NCBI GenBank assembly: GCA_028280635.1
Contig: JANQLM010000106.1
Span: 1 to 64,000 of the forward strand
DNA: 64,000 nucleotides
From: Halieaceae bacterium
Lineage (GTDB): Bacteria; Pseudomonadota; Gammaproteobacteria; Pseudomonadales; Halieaceae
Reading direction: 5' to 3'
Under the pieces are notes generated by a model. It saw only the letters and a program-made list of their open reading frames with translations. It was not told the origin of the DNA and searched no databases. Positions 1 to 7,474 of the stretch are shown piece after piece (within the stretch, counting starts at the first letter, position 1; every line of letters begins with the position of its first letter). The position numbers and the translations under genes are program-made.

Positions 1-2
1 CC

Positions 3-1811
3 GCCATCAAACAGGCGGTGGAAGCCAGCTATGGCCGCAAGTCGCGGCGCGTCGCCGCCATGAATCGCGATGCCATTGACTCCGCCCTGGCGGAATTGCA
101 CCAGGTGGATATCGGCGCGAAAGCTGACAGCCCGGCGGAGAGCGGCATGACCATCTCCGACCAGGCGCCTGACTTCGTCAAGCGTGTGACCGCGGAGATT
201 ATCGCCGGCCGCGGCGACATGATCCCGGTCAGCGAATTCCCGGTGGACGGCACCTGGCCGGTGGGCACGGCGGCCTTTGAAAAGCGCAACCTGGCGCTGG
301 AAATCCCGGTCTGGGAGACCGACCTCTGCACCCACTGCGGTAAGTGCGTATTCGTCTGCCCGCACTCGGCGATCCGTTCCAAGGCCTTCCCCGAATCCCT
401 GCTGGCGGATGCCCCACCCACCTTCAAGAGCCTGCAGATCAAGGGTAAAGACTTCCCCCAGGGTGTGCATATCGCCTACCAGGTGGCACCCGAAGACTGC
501 ACGGGCTGTACGCTGTGCGTCGACATCTGCCCGATTCGCGACAAGTCCAACGCCAGCCGCAAGGCATTGAACATGGCGCCCCAGCCACCGCTGCGTGAAA
601 GCGAGGCGGAGAACTTCGCCTGGTTCGAGTCGCTGCCGGAGTACGACCACGGGGAAATCAAGCTCAACACCATGAAGGGCTCCATGCTGCTGGAGCCGCT
701 GTTCGAATTCTCCGGCGCCTGTGTCGGCTGTGGAGAGACGTCCTACCTGCGCATTGCCAGCCAGCTGTTTGGCGACCGTATGGTGATTGCCAATGCCACC
801 GGCTGCTCTTCTATCTACGGGGGCAACCTGCCCACCACACCCTGGCGCACCAACGCGCAGGGGCGCGGTCCGGCCTGGAATAACAGCCTCTTCGAGGACA
901 ACGCCGAGTTCGGCCTCGGCATCCGGGTGGCCTATGACAGCCAGCGCACCCGCGCCCGCGACCTGCTGGATGCGCTGCGCGACGAGCTGAGCGAGGGCCT
1001 GGCCCAGGCGATTCTGGACTGTCCCGAGGAGAACGAGGCGGAAATCCACGAGCAGCGCGAGCGCGTCGCCCAGCTCAAGGCCGAGCTGGCTTCCGGCGAC
1101 AAGGCGAGGGCGGGCAGTCTGCTGGCGGTGGCCGACGCACTCTGTCACCGCAGTGTCTGGATCGTAGGCGGCGATGGCTGGGCCTACGACATCGGCTTTG
1201 GCGGCGTGGACCACGTGCTGTCATCCGGGCGCAATGTGAATATTCTGGTGCTGGATACCGAGGTCTACTCGAACACCGGTGGCCAGACGTCCAAGGCGAC
1301 ACCTCGCGGCGCGGTGGCCAAGTTCTCCGCCGCCGGCAAACCCACCGGCAAGAAAGACCTGGCCCGTATCGCCATGGATTACGAGAATGTTTACGTGGCC
1401 CACGTCGCCTACGGCGCCAAGGACACCCAGACGCTGAACGCCTTCCTTGAAGCCGAGAGCTATCCCGGGGTGTCGCTGATCATCGCCTACTCACCCTGTA
1501 TCGCCCACGGCGTGGACATGTCCAACAATCATCGCCAGCAGAACCTGGCAGTGAACAGCGGACACTGGCCCCTGTTCCGCTTCGACCCGCGCCGGGAGCA
1601 CAAACCACTGAAGCTGGATTCGAAACCGCCCTCCATCCCCTATCGGGAGTTCGTGGAGTCGGAGACCCGCTTCGGCATGCTCTGGTATGCCGAACCCGGC
1701 CGCGCGGAGGCGCTGCTGGCGGAAGCGGAGGACGAGGTGCGCGAGCGCTACCGCCGCTACCAGCAGCTCGCGGACCTGGACTGGGCTGAGGAACAGGAGG
1801 GGGAGCACTGA
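3..1811 (+). CDS. nifJ: Pyruvate:ferredoxin (flavodoxin) oxidoreductase, C-terminal half (5' truncated by window)
   Basis: The gene runs in from before the window; the frame is open from base 3. It would oxidise pyruvate to acetyl-CoA and CO2 with transfer of electrons to ferredoxin or flavodoxin in the cytoplasm. Two ferredoxin-type clusters are visible (CTHCGKCVFVCP and CTGCTLCVDICP), then the third cluster/TPP-domain start CVGCGE, the TPP-binding stretch GDGWAYDIGFGG and the family motif SNTGGQTSKATPRG. About 600 of the usual roughly 1180 residues are present. It is followed after 1 base by a dihydroorotate-dehydrogenase-like gene, a pairing I know from other bacteria, so the two probably form one operon. 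Confidence 0.95.
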   Translation, partial: AIKQAVEASYGRKSRRVAAMNRDAIDSALAELHQVDIGAKADSPAESGMTISDQAPDFVKRVTAEIIAGRGDMIPVSEFPVDGTWPVGTAAFEKRNLALEIPVWETDLCTHCGKCVFVCPHSAIRSKAFPESLLADAPPTFKSLQIKGKDFPQGVHIAYQVAPEDCTGCTLCVDICPIRDKSNASRKALNMAPQPPLRESEAENFAWFESLPEYDHGEIKLNTMKGSMLLEPLFEFSGACVGCGETSYLRIASQLFGDRMVIANATGCSSIYGGNLPTTPWRTNAQGRGPAWNNSLFEDNAEFGLGIRVAYDSQRTRARDLLDALRDELSEGLAQAILDCPEENEAEIHEQRERVAQLKAELASGDKARAGSLLAVADALCHRSVWIVGGDGWAYDIGFGGVDHVLSSGRNVNILVLDTEVYSNTGGQTSKATPRGAVAKFSAAGKPTGKKDLARIAMDYENVYVAHVAYGAKDTQTLNAFLEAESYPGVSLIIAYSPCIAHGVDMSNNHRQQNLAVNSGHWPLFRFDPRREHKPLKLDSKPPSIPYREFVESETRFGMLWYAEPGRAEALLAEAEDEVRERYRRYQQLADLDWAEEQEGEH

Positions 1812-1812
1812 C

Positions 1813-2826
1813 ATGGTCGATTTGAGCAGCCGCTACCTGGGCATGGCCCTGAAGAACCCGCTGGTGGCCAGCGCCTCGCCACTGAGTCGTGAGCTGGATA
1901 CCGCGCGCCACCTGGAAGATGCGGGCGCCGCCGCCCTGGTCATGTACTCCCTCTGGGAAGAAGACCTGCTGGCGGAAGAACGCCAGTTTGATCGCTTCAT
2001 GCATCACCAGGCCCTGGGTCACGGCGAGGCCTCCTCCTTCCTGCCGCCACAGCCTGCCTTTCAATCGAGCCTCGACCAGTACCTGGAACAGCTACAGTCC
2101 CTCAAGGCGCACCTGGAAATTCCGGTGATTGCCAGCCTCAACGGGGTCAGCGAGGAAGGCTGGGTGGGCTATGGGCGCGACCTGCAGGACGCCGGCGCTG
2201 ACGCGCTGGAGATCAATATCTACTACGTGGCGGCAGACCCTGAAGAAACAGCGGCCGACGTTGAGCGCCGCTATCTGGATGTACTGGCCCACCTTGAGGA
2301 TGCCGTGTCGATCCCGGTTTCGGTCAAGTTGTCACCGCAGTTCTCCTCACCGCTGCACTTCACCCGGCACCTCTACCAGGCCGGTGCCGACGCAGTGGTG
2401 ATCTTCAACCGCTTCTACCAGAGCGACATTGACCTTGAGACCCTGTCAGTGGAACCGCAGTTGCAGTTGTCCGACCCCTACGAATCGCTGCTGCGGGTGC
2501 GCTGGGCGGCCATCCTGCGCGGTGTCCTGGATATCGATATCGCGGTCACCGGTGGCTTCCACCGAGTCGAGGACGTCATCAAGGCGCTGCTGGTGGGCGC
2601 CAACGCCGTGCAACTGTGCAGCGTGCTGCTGAAACAGGGCCCGGCGGTAATTGATGACATCCTGCAATCGCTCACGCAATGGATGGCAGAGAAGGAGTAT
2701 GAGGCGGTCAGGCAAATGCAGGGCAGCCTCAGCCACCGCAACGCAGCCGACCCGGCCGCTTTCGAGCGAGAAAGTTACCGCGCGGTGCTGGACAGCTTCA
2801 CTCCGCCGCCAGGCGTGCGTTACTGA
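1813..2826 (+). CDS. Dihydroorotate dehydrogenase-like flavoprotein
   Basis: A 337-residue TIM-barrel protein of the class 1 dihydroorotate dehydrogenase superfamily, starting MVDLSSRYLG. Visible family features are the N-terminal LKNPLVASASPLS, the SLNGVSEEGW strand, the SVKLSPQF segment and the phosphate-binding ITGGFHRVEDVIKALLVGA-type end. The ATG follows the nifJ TGA by one base, and a GGAGG-like site lies in the end of nifJ. Because it travels with pyruvate:ferredoxin oxidoreductase it is unlikely to be the main pyrimidine-pathway PyrD; a redox partner or a different flavin-linked oxidation is the more likely role. The exact substrate is unknown. Confidence 0.85.
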   Translation: MVDLSSRYLGMALKNPLVASASPLSRELDTARHLEDAGAAALVMYSLWEEDLLAEERQFDRFMHHQALGHGEASSFLPPQPAFQSSLDQYLEQLQSLKAHLEIPVIASLNGVSEEGWVGYGRDLQDAGADALEINIYYVAADPEETAADVERRYLDVLAHLEDAVSIPVSVKLSPQFSSPLHFTRHLYQAGADAVVIFNRFYQSDIDLETLSVEPQLQLSDPYESLLRVRWAAILRGVLDIDIAVTGGFHRVEDVIKALLVGANAVQLCSVLLKQGPAVIDDILQSLTQWMAEKEYEAVRQMQGSLSHRNAADPAAFERESYRAVLDSFTPPPGVRY

Positions 2827-2839
2827 TCGGGCGTCTCCG

Positions 2840-3019
2840 TCAGTCGTCTTCGGTAAACACCTCAACCGCGCCAGCGCTGTCCATCACGAACACGATGGGC
2901 CGGCAGCACACTTGGCAGTCTTCGATATAAGACTGTCCGGCTTCAGACGGGTCCAGGAGCACCCCATTGGGCTCGCCGCAGTAGGGGCAGTAGATGGTGC
3001 TCTCGCCCAGGCCTTCCAC
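2840..3019 (-). CDS. CPXCG-motif cysteine-rich small zinc-ribbon protein
   Basis: A 59-residue protein read on the minus strand. It carries CPYCG near residue 11 and a second pair, CQVCC, near residue 36, which together look like a zinc ribbon, and it ends acidic (FTEDD). This matches the small Cys-rich CPXCG family. I chose the GTG at 3017-3019 because it shares one base with the TAG stop of the upstream lipoprotein gene, which implies translational coupling. It is the last gene of the Mla-like operon. Its function is unknown; a metal-binding accessory role is only a guess. Confidence 0.8.
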   Translation of the reverse strand: MEGLGESTIYCPYCGEPNGVLLDPSEAGQSYIEDCQVCCRPIVFVMDSAGAVEVFTEDD

Positions 3020-3579
3020 TAGCGCATGCCATCGACCAGGTCGTCGACCACCTCGCTGTAGGCCTGGCTAAGCGCCGCCACGGCGGCATCAGCGTTCCAG
3101 CGGACGAGGGGACTGCTGTGGCGTGTGATGATGCTGCGCTCCTCTTCCGCCTGGGAGAACACACAGGAGAAGGCGACTTCTCCCAGGTCGCCGCCCTCGC
3201 TTAACAGATTGAAGGCGCGTACTTCGCACAGCAGCCGCGGTTGCCCCAGGCTGTGACGGTGCCCCGACATGACGGTGAAGCCGCGACACTCCAGGTCGCC
3301 GGCGAGTTGCTGCTTTAGTAGCAGGCCCAACTCATCCGCCCAGCGCACATCCTTCAGGTAGCTGAGTTCGCCCGTGGCGGCATCCAGTCGCGCGATGCGG
3401 TCGTTGTCGAGCCCGGCGTTAACACCGGCAATGCTCAGGCTAATCGCATCGCCACCCGGCTCGCAGCCCTGGGTGGTGTTGACCAGCAGGTAGCGGCTGG
3501 CCGCCGGTGTATCGCTGCCCGGCAGCGTCATGCAGGCGGTCAGCAGCGCCGGCAGGCCCAGAAGCAACAGTCTAGTCAC
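3019..3579 (-). CDS. ABC-type transport auxiliary lipoprotein (PqiC/DUF330-like)
   Basis: A 186-residue predicted lipoprotein. The N-terminus MTRLLLLGLPALLTACMTLPG has a clear lipobox (LTAC), so it should be processed by signal peptidase II and anchored in the outer or inner membrane. The body resembles the auxiliary lipoproteins that accompany MCE/Mla and Pqi lipid transporters. The start is the GTG at 3577-3579, which overlaps the end of the MlaD-like gene by 8 bases; the longer frame upstream lies wholly inside that gene. By context it is the outer-membrane-side partner of the preceding MCE subunit. Confidence 0.85.
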   Translation of the reverse strand: MTRLLLLGLPALLTACMTLPGSDTPAASRYLLVNTTQGCEPGGDAISLSIAGVNAGLDNDRIARLDAATGELSYLKDVRWADELGLLLKQQLAGDLECRGFTVMSGHRHSLGQPRLLCEVRAFNLLSEGGDLGEVAFSCVFSQAEEERSIITRHSSPLVRWNADAAVAALSQAYSEVVDDLVDGMR

Positions 3580-4489
3580 GGTCGATCTCCACTTCCTTGA
3601 TGGTCTCGCCGTAGAGCAGCGCCCCGGGCTCGTCGTTGATGTTCCCCAGCAGGGCATTCAGCTCCTGCAGCGTGGCGGCCAGGTCATCGGTCAGGCCCAC
3701 CAGTGCGGGCAGCTCCTGGGTCAGCAGTGCCTGCACCTCGTCACCGTTTTCGCCCAGGGTGCCGGCCACCGCATCTGTGGCAGAGCGCAGGGAGCGTCCG
3801 GCCTCCGCCACGGTGGGCAGCACTTCACTGTCCAGCCGCTGGGCAACAGAGCGAAACTCCGGCAGGGTGGTTTCCAGCTCCGCGCTTACCCGGCCGGCGC
3901 TGGCCATCAGTTCGTCGATATCCGCCGAGGCGGTGGCAAGGTTTTCCGACAGTGTGCGCAGCTCGGCGATGGTGATGCCGAGATTCTCCGCCGCCTCGTC
4001 TGACACCAGTTGGTCCAGCCGTTGTAGAGTGTTTTCCAGCGAGGTGGTAATGCGTCCGGCGGAGCCCGCCAACTGGCTAAACAGTGATGGGTAGCCAGGG
4101 ATCACGCCGTCGGGCACTTCAAAGCCCGGTGCTTCGTCGCTGCGGTCCCGCAGCTCGATGATAGACAGCCCTGTGATGCCCTGTGCTTCCAGCAGGGCAA
4201 TGATGGTATCCACCGGCGGCAGGGCTTCCTGGCTGCCAAAGGTGACGTCTACCCGGCCTGGATACTCCCGGCTCAGCGATATGCTATTGACCCGACCCAC
4301 GGGCACACCCAGGTAGCGCACCTCGCTGCCGATGGACAACCCGCTGACGGAGCCGTCGAAGAGGATGGCGATGTCTGTGCCCAGATCCTCCGGGTCGGGC
4401 CCCTTGATCCACTGGTAGAAGCCCAGCAGCCCGAGCAGCGAAATCACCACAAAGGTGGTCACCATAATGATGCGTGCGTTGCGCTCCAT
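3572..4489 (-). CDS. MlaD/MCE-family substrate-binding protein
   Basis: A 305-residue protein starting MERNARIIMVTTF. One transmembrane helix spans about residues 8-25, followed by a single MCE domain (FDGSVSGLSIGSEVRYLGVPVGRV) and a long C-terminal helical region with coiled-coil character (residues 150-290). The family forms periplasmic hexamers that bind phospholipids and couple to an MlaE/MlaF ABC transporter in the inner membrane. The ATG lies one base after the ATPase stop codon, so the genes are co-translated. The long helical tail is more like the needle-forming or Ttg2C-like MCE proteins than the short E. coli MlaD. Confidence 0.9.
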   Translation of the reverse strand: MERNARIIMVTTFVVISLLGLLGFYQWIKGPDPEDLGTDIAILFDGSVSGLSIGSEVRYLGVPVGRVNSISLSREYPGRVDVTFGSQEALPPVDTIIALLEAQGITGLSIIELRDRSDEAPGFEVPDGVIPGYPSLFSQLAGSAGRITTSLENTLQRLDQLVSDEAAENLGITIAELRTLSENLATASADIDELMASAGRVSAELETTLPEFRSVAQRLDSEVLPTVAEAGRSLRSATDAVAGTLGENGDEVQALLTQELPALVGLTDDLAATLQELNALLGNINDEPGALLYGETIKEVEIDRD

Positions 4490-4490
4490 A

Positions 4491-5300
4491 TCAGGCAGCG
4501 CCCAGGGTGGTTTGGGTGTTGGTGCCACGGGCGGCGCGTCCACGCACACCGCCAAAGTAGCTGCGAATCCAGGGGTGGGGATGGTGCACGATGACGTCGG
4601 TCACATCGGCAATCACCTTTCTGTCCACCAGCACCGCCAGCCGGTCGCAGATGGTCAGCAGTGAGTCCATGTCGTGGGATATCATCACCACGGTGAGTTT
4701 CAGGTGTGCCCGCAGGTAGAGAATCAACTGGTCGAATTCCGCGGCGCTGATCGGATCCAGCCCCGCGGTGGGCTCGTCGAGGAACACCACCTTGGGTTCG
4801 GTGGCCAGCGCCCGGGCCAGTCCCGCGCGTTTGATCATGCCGCCGGACAGCTCCGAAGGGTATTTGTCGAAAGCCTCTTCCTTGAGTCCCACCATCTTCA
4901 GTTTTAGACGCCCGAGCTCCGACGCGAAGGATTTGCTGATAGTGGTGTTTTCGATGATCGGCGCCACCACGTTCTCCAGTACCGTGAGCCCGGAGAACAG
5001 GGCGCCGCTCTGGAACAACACGCCCCAGCGCGGTTGGCAGCTATGCAGGTAGCCGCTGCCTTTTTCCTTGCAGGTGATGTCTCCACCGAAGATCTTCACG
5101 CCGCCTCCGGTGGGCGTGTGCAGGCCCAGCATGGTGCGCAGCAGCACTGACTTGCCGGTGCCGGAGCCACCCACGATGCCGAGAATCTCGTGCTCGAACA
5201 CCGTCAGGTTGATGCCATTGTGTACCGTGTGGGTGCCGAAGCGATTGACGACGTCCCGCACCTCGATGATGGGGTTGCCCGGCTCAAGGGTTTCGCTCAC
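4491..5300 (-). CDS. MCE/Mla-type ABC transporter ATP-binding protein (MlaF-like)
   Basis: A 269-residue ABC ATPase. Walker A is GGSGTGKS (about residue 44), the signature is LSGGMIKRAGLARALA and Walker B with the following Glu is VVFLDEPTAGLDP. The variant signature with MIKR is typical of MlaF-type ATPases. It overlaps the permease gene by 4 bases and is one base from the MCE gene, so all belong to one operon. It powers lipid movement between membranes through the MlaE-like permease. The C-terminal extension (RSYFGGVRGRAARG) is also seen in MlaF homologues. Confidence 0.92.
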   Translation of the reverse strand: MSETLEPGNPIIEVRDVVNRFGTHTVHNGINLTVFEHEILGIVGGSGTGKSVLLRTMLGLHTPTGGGVKIFGGDITCKEKGSGYLHSCQPRWGVLFQSGALFSGLTVLENVVAPIIENTTISKSFASELGRLKLKMVGLKEEAFDKYPSELSGGMIKRAGLARALATEPKVVFLDEPTAGLDPISAAEFDQLILYLRAHLKLTVVMISHDMDSLLTICDRLAVLVDRKVIADVTDVIVHHPHPWIRSYFGGVRGRAARGTNTQTTLGAA

Positions 5301-6484
5301 CAGCCCAGCTCCGTAAAGATGATTGAGAAGATCGCATCGACCACGATCACCATGAATATTGATTCTACAACGGCGTTGGTTGTGTTGCGCCCCACGGCAT
5401 CCGCGGAGCGTTCGACGAAGTAGCCGCGGTAGGTGCCAATGGAGCCGATCATCAGGGCGAAAAAGGGCGCCTTGATCAACCCGACCTTGAAGTGGGTGAT
5501 CGGGTCCAGGGCCAGGAAGCGCTCAACCACCAGCGGATAGGGAATGTCCAGCATGCCCACGGCGATGACCACGGTACCGAGCAGGCCGGCGATGTCGGCG
5601 ATAAAGGTCAGCAGGGGCAGGCAGATCACCAGGGCCAGCATGCGCGGCAGTACCAGGGCCTCGAAGGGGTCAATGCCCATGGTCTCCATGGCGCTGACTT
5701 CTTCGTTCAGCTGCATGACGCCAATCTCTGCGGCAAAAGCCGAGCCGGAGCGGCCAGCGACTAGAATGGCCGTCAGCAGACCACCCATCTCTCGCATGAT
5801 GGAAATGGATACCAGGTCCACCGTGAAAATCTGCGCGCCAAACTGGCTCAACTGGGTCTGGCTCTGGAATCCCAGTACCAGCGCGACCAGGAAGGCCATC
5901 AGGGCGACAATGCCGATGGCGGCCACGCCGGCGTCCTGGATATGGCGCGCGGTGGCCACCCAGCGGAAGCGCTTCGGGTTGAGCACCGTGGCGACGATGC
6001 CCGCGCCGATGGATACGGACCACAGGTAGCGGTCGCTGGCTTCCTTCAACAGGCTCGCGGTGGAACGCGCCAGGCGCCGCGACAGGGCGGTCAGCCAGGG
6101 CACCGGCGGCGGTTCGCGGGTGGCCTGCTCCATGGTGACCACGTCTTCGATGAACTTCAGGTGCTCTGCGCGGAAGCCGCTGTAGCTGGTGTTGAATCCC
6201 GCTCGCTTCAGGCTTTCGCCGGTGCGATACAGCAACCACGCCCCGGACAGGTCGAAGTTCTGCAGGCCGCCGCAACTGAATTCGATCTGCCGAACCGGTA
6301 TACGTGCCAGGCCAAGCTCGTCGACCACCCCTTCCAGCTCGGCCAGGTTGAGTATGGTCCAGTCGCCACGCAGGGCGAACTCCGCCTGCTCGGCGCCCAC
6401 TGCAAATCGATAGTACTGGGACTCGATGGCACTGGCGTTGGCCAGCGCATCTTGCTGCCGGTCTTGAGCGGATGTCATCCGCAC
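5297..6484 (-). CDS. MlaE-family permease with N-terminal STAS domain
   Basis: A 395-residue inner-membrane protein. Residues 30-130 form a STAS-like domain (FALRGDWTILNLAELEGVVDELG, RIPVRQIEFSCGG) and residues 150-390 form the MlaE/DUF140 permease with about five hydrophobic segments, including the conserved stretch MREMGGLLTAILVAGRSGSAFAAEIG. In E. coli the STAS component (MlaB) is a separate protein; here it is fused to the permease, which is a known architecture in many proteobacteria. It heads the minus-strand operon; a second in-frame ATG at 6476-6478 is an equally possible start. Confidence 0.92.
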   Translation of the reverse strand: MRMTSAQDRQQDALANASAIESQYYRFAVGAEQAEFALRGDWTILNLAELEGVVDELGLARIPVRQIEFSCGGLQNFDLSGAWLLYRTGESLKRAGFNTSYSGFRAEHLKFIEDVVTMEQATREPPPVPWLTALSRRLARSTASLLKEASDRYLWSVSIGAGIVATVLNPKRFRWVATARHIQDAGVAAIGIVALMAFLVALVLGFQSQTQLSQFGAQIFTVDLVSISIMREMGGLLTAILVAGRSGSAFAAEIGVMQLNEEVSAMETMGIDPFEALVLPRMLALVICLPLLTFIADIAGLLGTVVIAVGMLDIPYPLVVERFLALDPITHFKVGLIKAPFFALMIGSIGTYRGYFVERSADAVGRNTTNAVVESIFMVIVVDAIFSIIFTELGW

Positions 6485-6572
6485 ATCATAGCCCAGAAAG
6501 CCCGCGGCAGCTTTCAGTTGAGGTCCCGGCGCGCCCCGCTATACTCGGGCCGTTGACCACCACAGGCACTCG

Positions 6573-7460
6573 ATGAGCACACTGATCCCACTGGGGCCGA
6601 CTCTTACCGGCACCGTTGTCACACCCGACCTGGACGTGAGCGTTGCCGCCTACTGCGATTTCCTGCACACCACTGTACTGGAGCGGGGCGCGGTGTCTCC
6701 GGAGCAGGCCAGGCTGTGGGGCAAACCCCAGCTCGAGGGCAGCCCGGTGGTCACCCTGCAGTCGGAGAGCGGCAACCCCTGGCTACGCCTGATTGGCATT
6801 ACCGGCGTGTTGCCCGCCCAGCCTTTCAAGGAACTGGGTTGGATGGCGCTGGAGGTGTTGGTAGAGGACGCCAGTGCGCTCTGGCAGAGGCTGCAAGGGT
6901 CACCCTTCGAGGTGTATCGCGGCCCGACGGACAGCGGCAACGCCCGCGGTATGCAGGTGGTGGGCCCGGCGGGAGAAGTACTGTACCTGACCGAGGTTCG
7001 TGAACCGGAAGCACCGTTCAATATTTCTCCGGCGCAGGCGCCGGTGGATCGGCTGTTCACGCCGGTGACAGCCTGCCTGCGCCGCGATGAGGCGCTGTCC
7101 GTTTACAGCAAGCTGGGCGCCCAGCGCACCTGGCGCTTCGACACCACCCTGGGTTCAGTGAACCGCGCCCATGGCCTGGATGCTTCCCTCAAGCACCCGG
7201 TAGGCACGGTGCAGCTGGCGGGCCGCAGTATGGTGGAAATCAACCAGCTTGGAGTGGCGAAATCACGGCCGCCGGGGGAGGGCAAGCTGCCTGCGGGCAT
7301 CGTGATGGTGAGCTTTGTGATCGACAATCTCGACAACATCGGCCTGCGACCGATCTCGCCGCCGCTGTCACCGGGGGGCGCATTGTACGGGGGGCAACGG
7401 GTGGCCGCCTGCCGCGGCGCCGCCGGCGAACTGCTGGAGCTTATTGAAGCGGCCGGTTAG
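6573..7460 (+). CDS. VOC-superfamily (glyoxalase/bleomycin-resistance-like) protein
   Basis: A 295-residue protein with two vicinal-oxygen-chelate-like halves: residues 8-145 (VVTPDLDVSVAAYCDFLHTTVLE, LGWMALEVLVEDASALWQRL) and residues 160-292 (LFTPVTACLRRDEALSVYSKLGAQ). The fold family includes lyases, isomerases and dioxygenases, but I cannot assign a reaction. It is divergent from the Mla-like operon across 88 bases and convergent with the following acyltransferase fusion, so it is probably a single-gene transcript. Confidence 0.7.
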   Translation: MSTLIPLGPTLTGTVVTPDLDVSVAAYCDFLHTTVLERGAVSPEQARLWGKPQLEGSPVVTLQSESGNPWLRLIGITGVLPAQPFKELGWMALEVLVEDASALWQRLQGSPFEVYRGPTDSGNARGMQVVGPAGEVLYLTEVREPEAPFNISPAQAPVDRLFTPVTACLRRDEALSVYSKLGAQRTWRFDTTLGSVNRAHGLDASLKHPVGTVQLAGRSMVEINQLGVAKSRPPGEGKLPAGIVMVSFVIDNLDNIGLRPISPPLSPGGALYGGQRVAACRGAAGELLELIEAAG

Positions 7461-7474
7461 GTGCGGCCGGCTAG

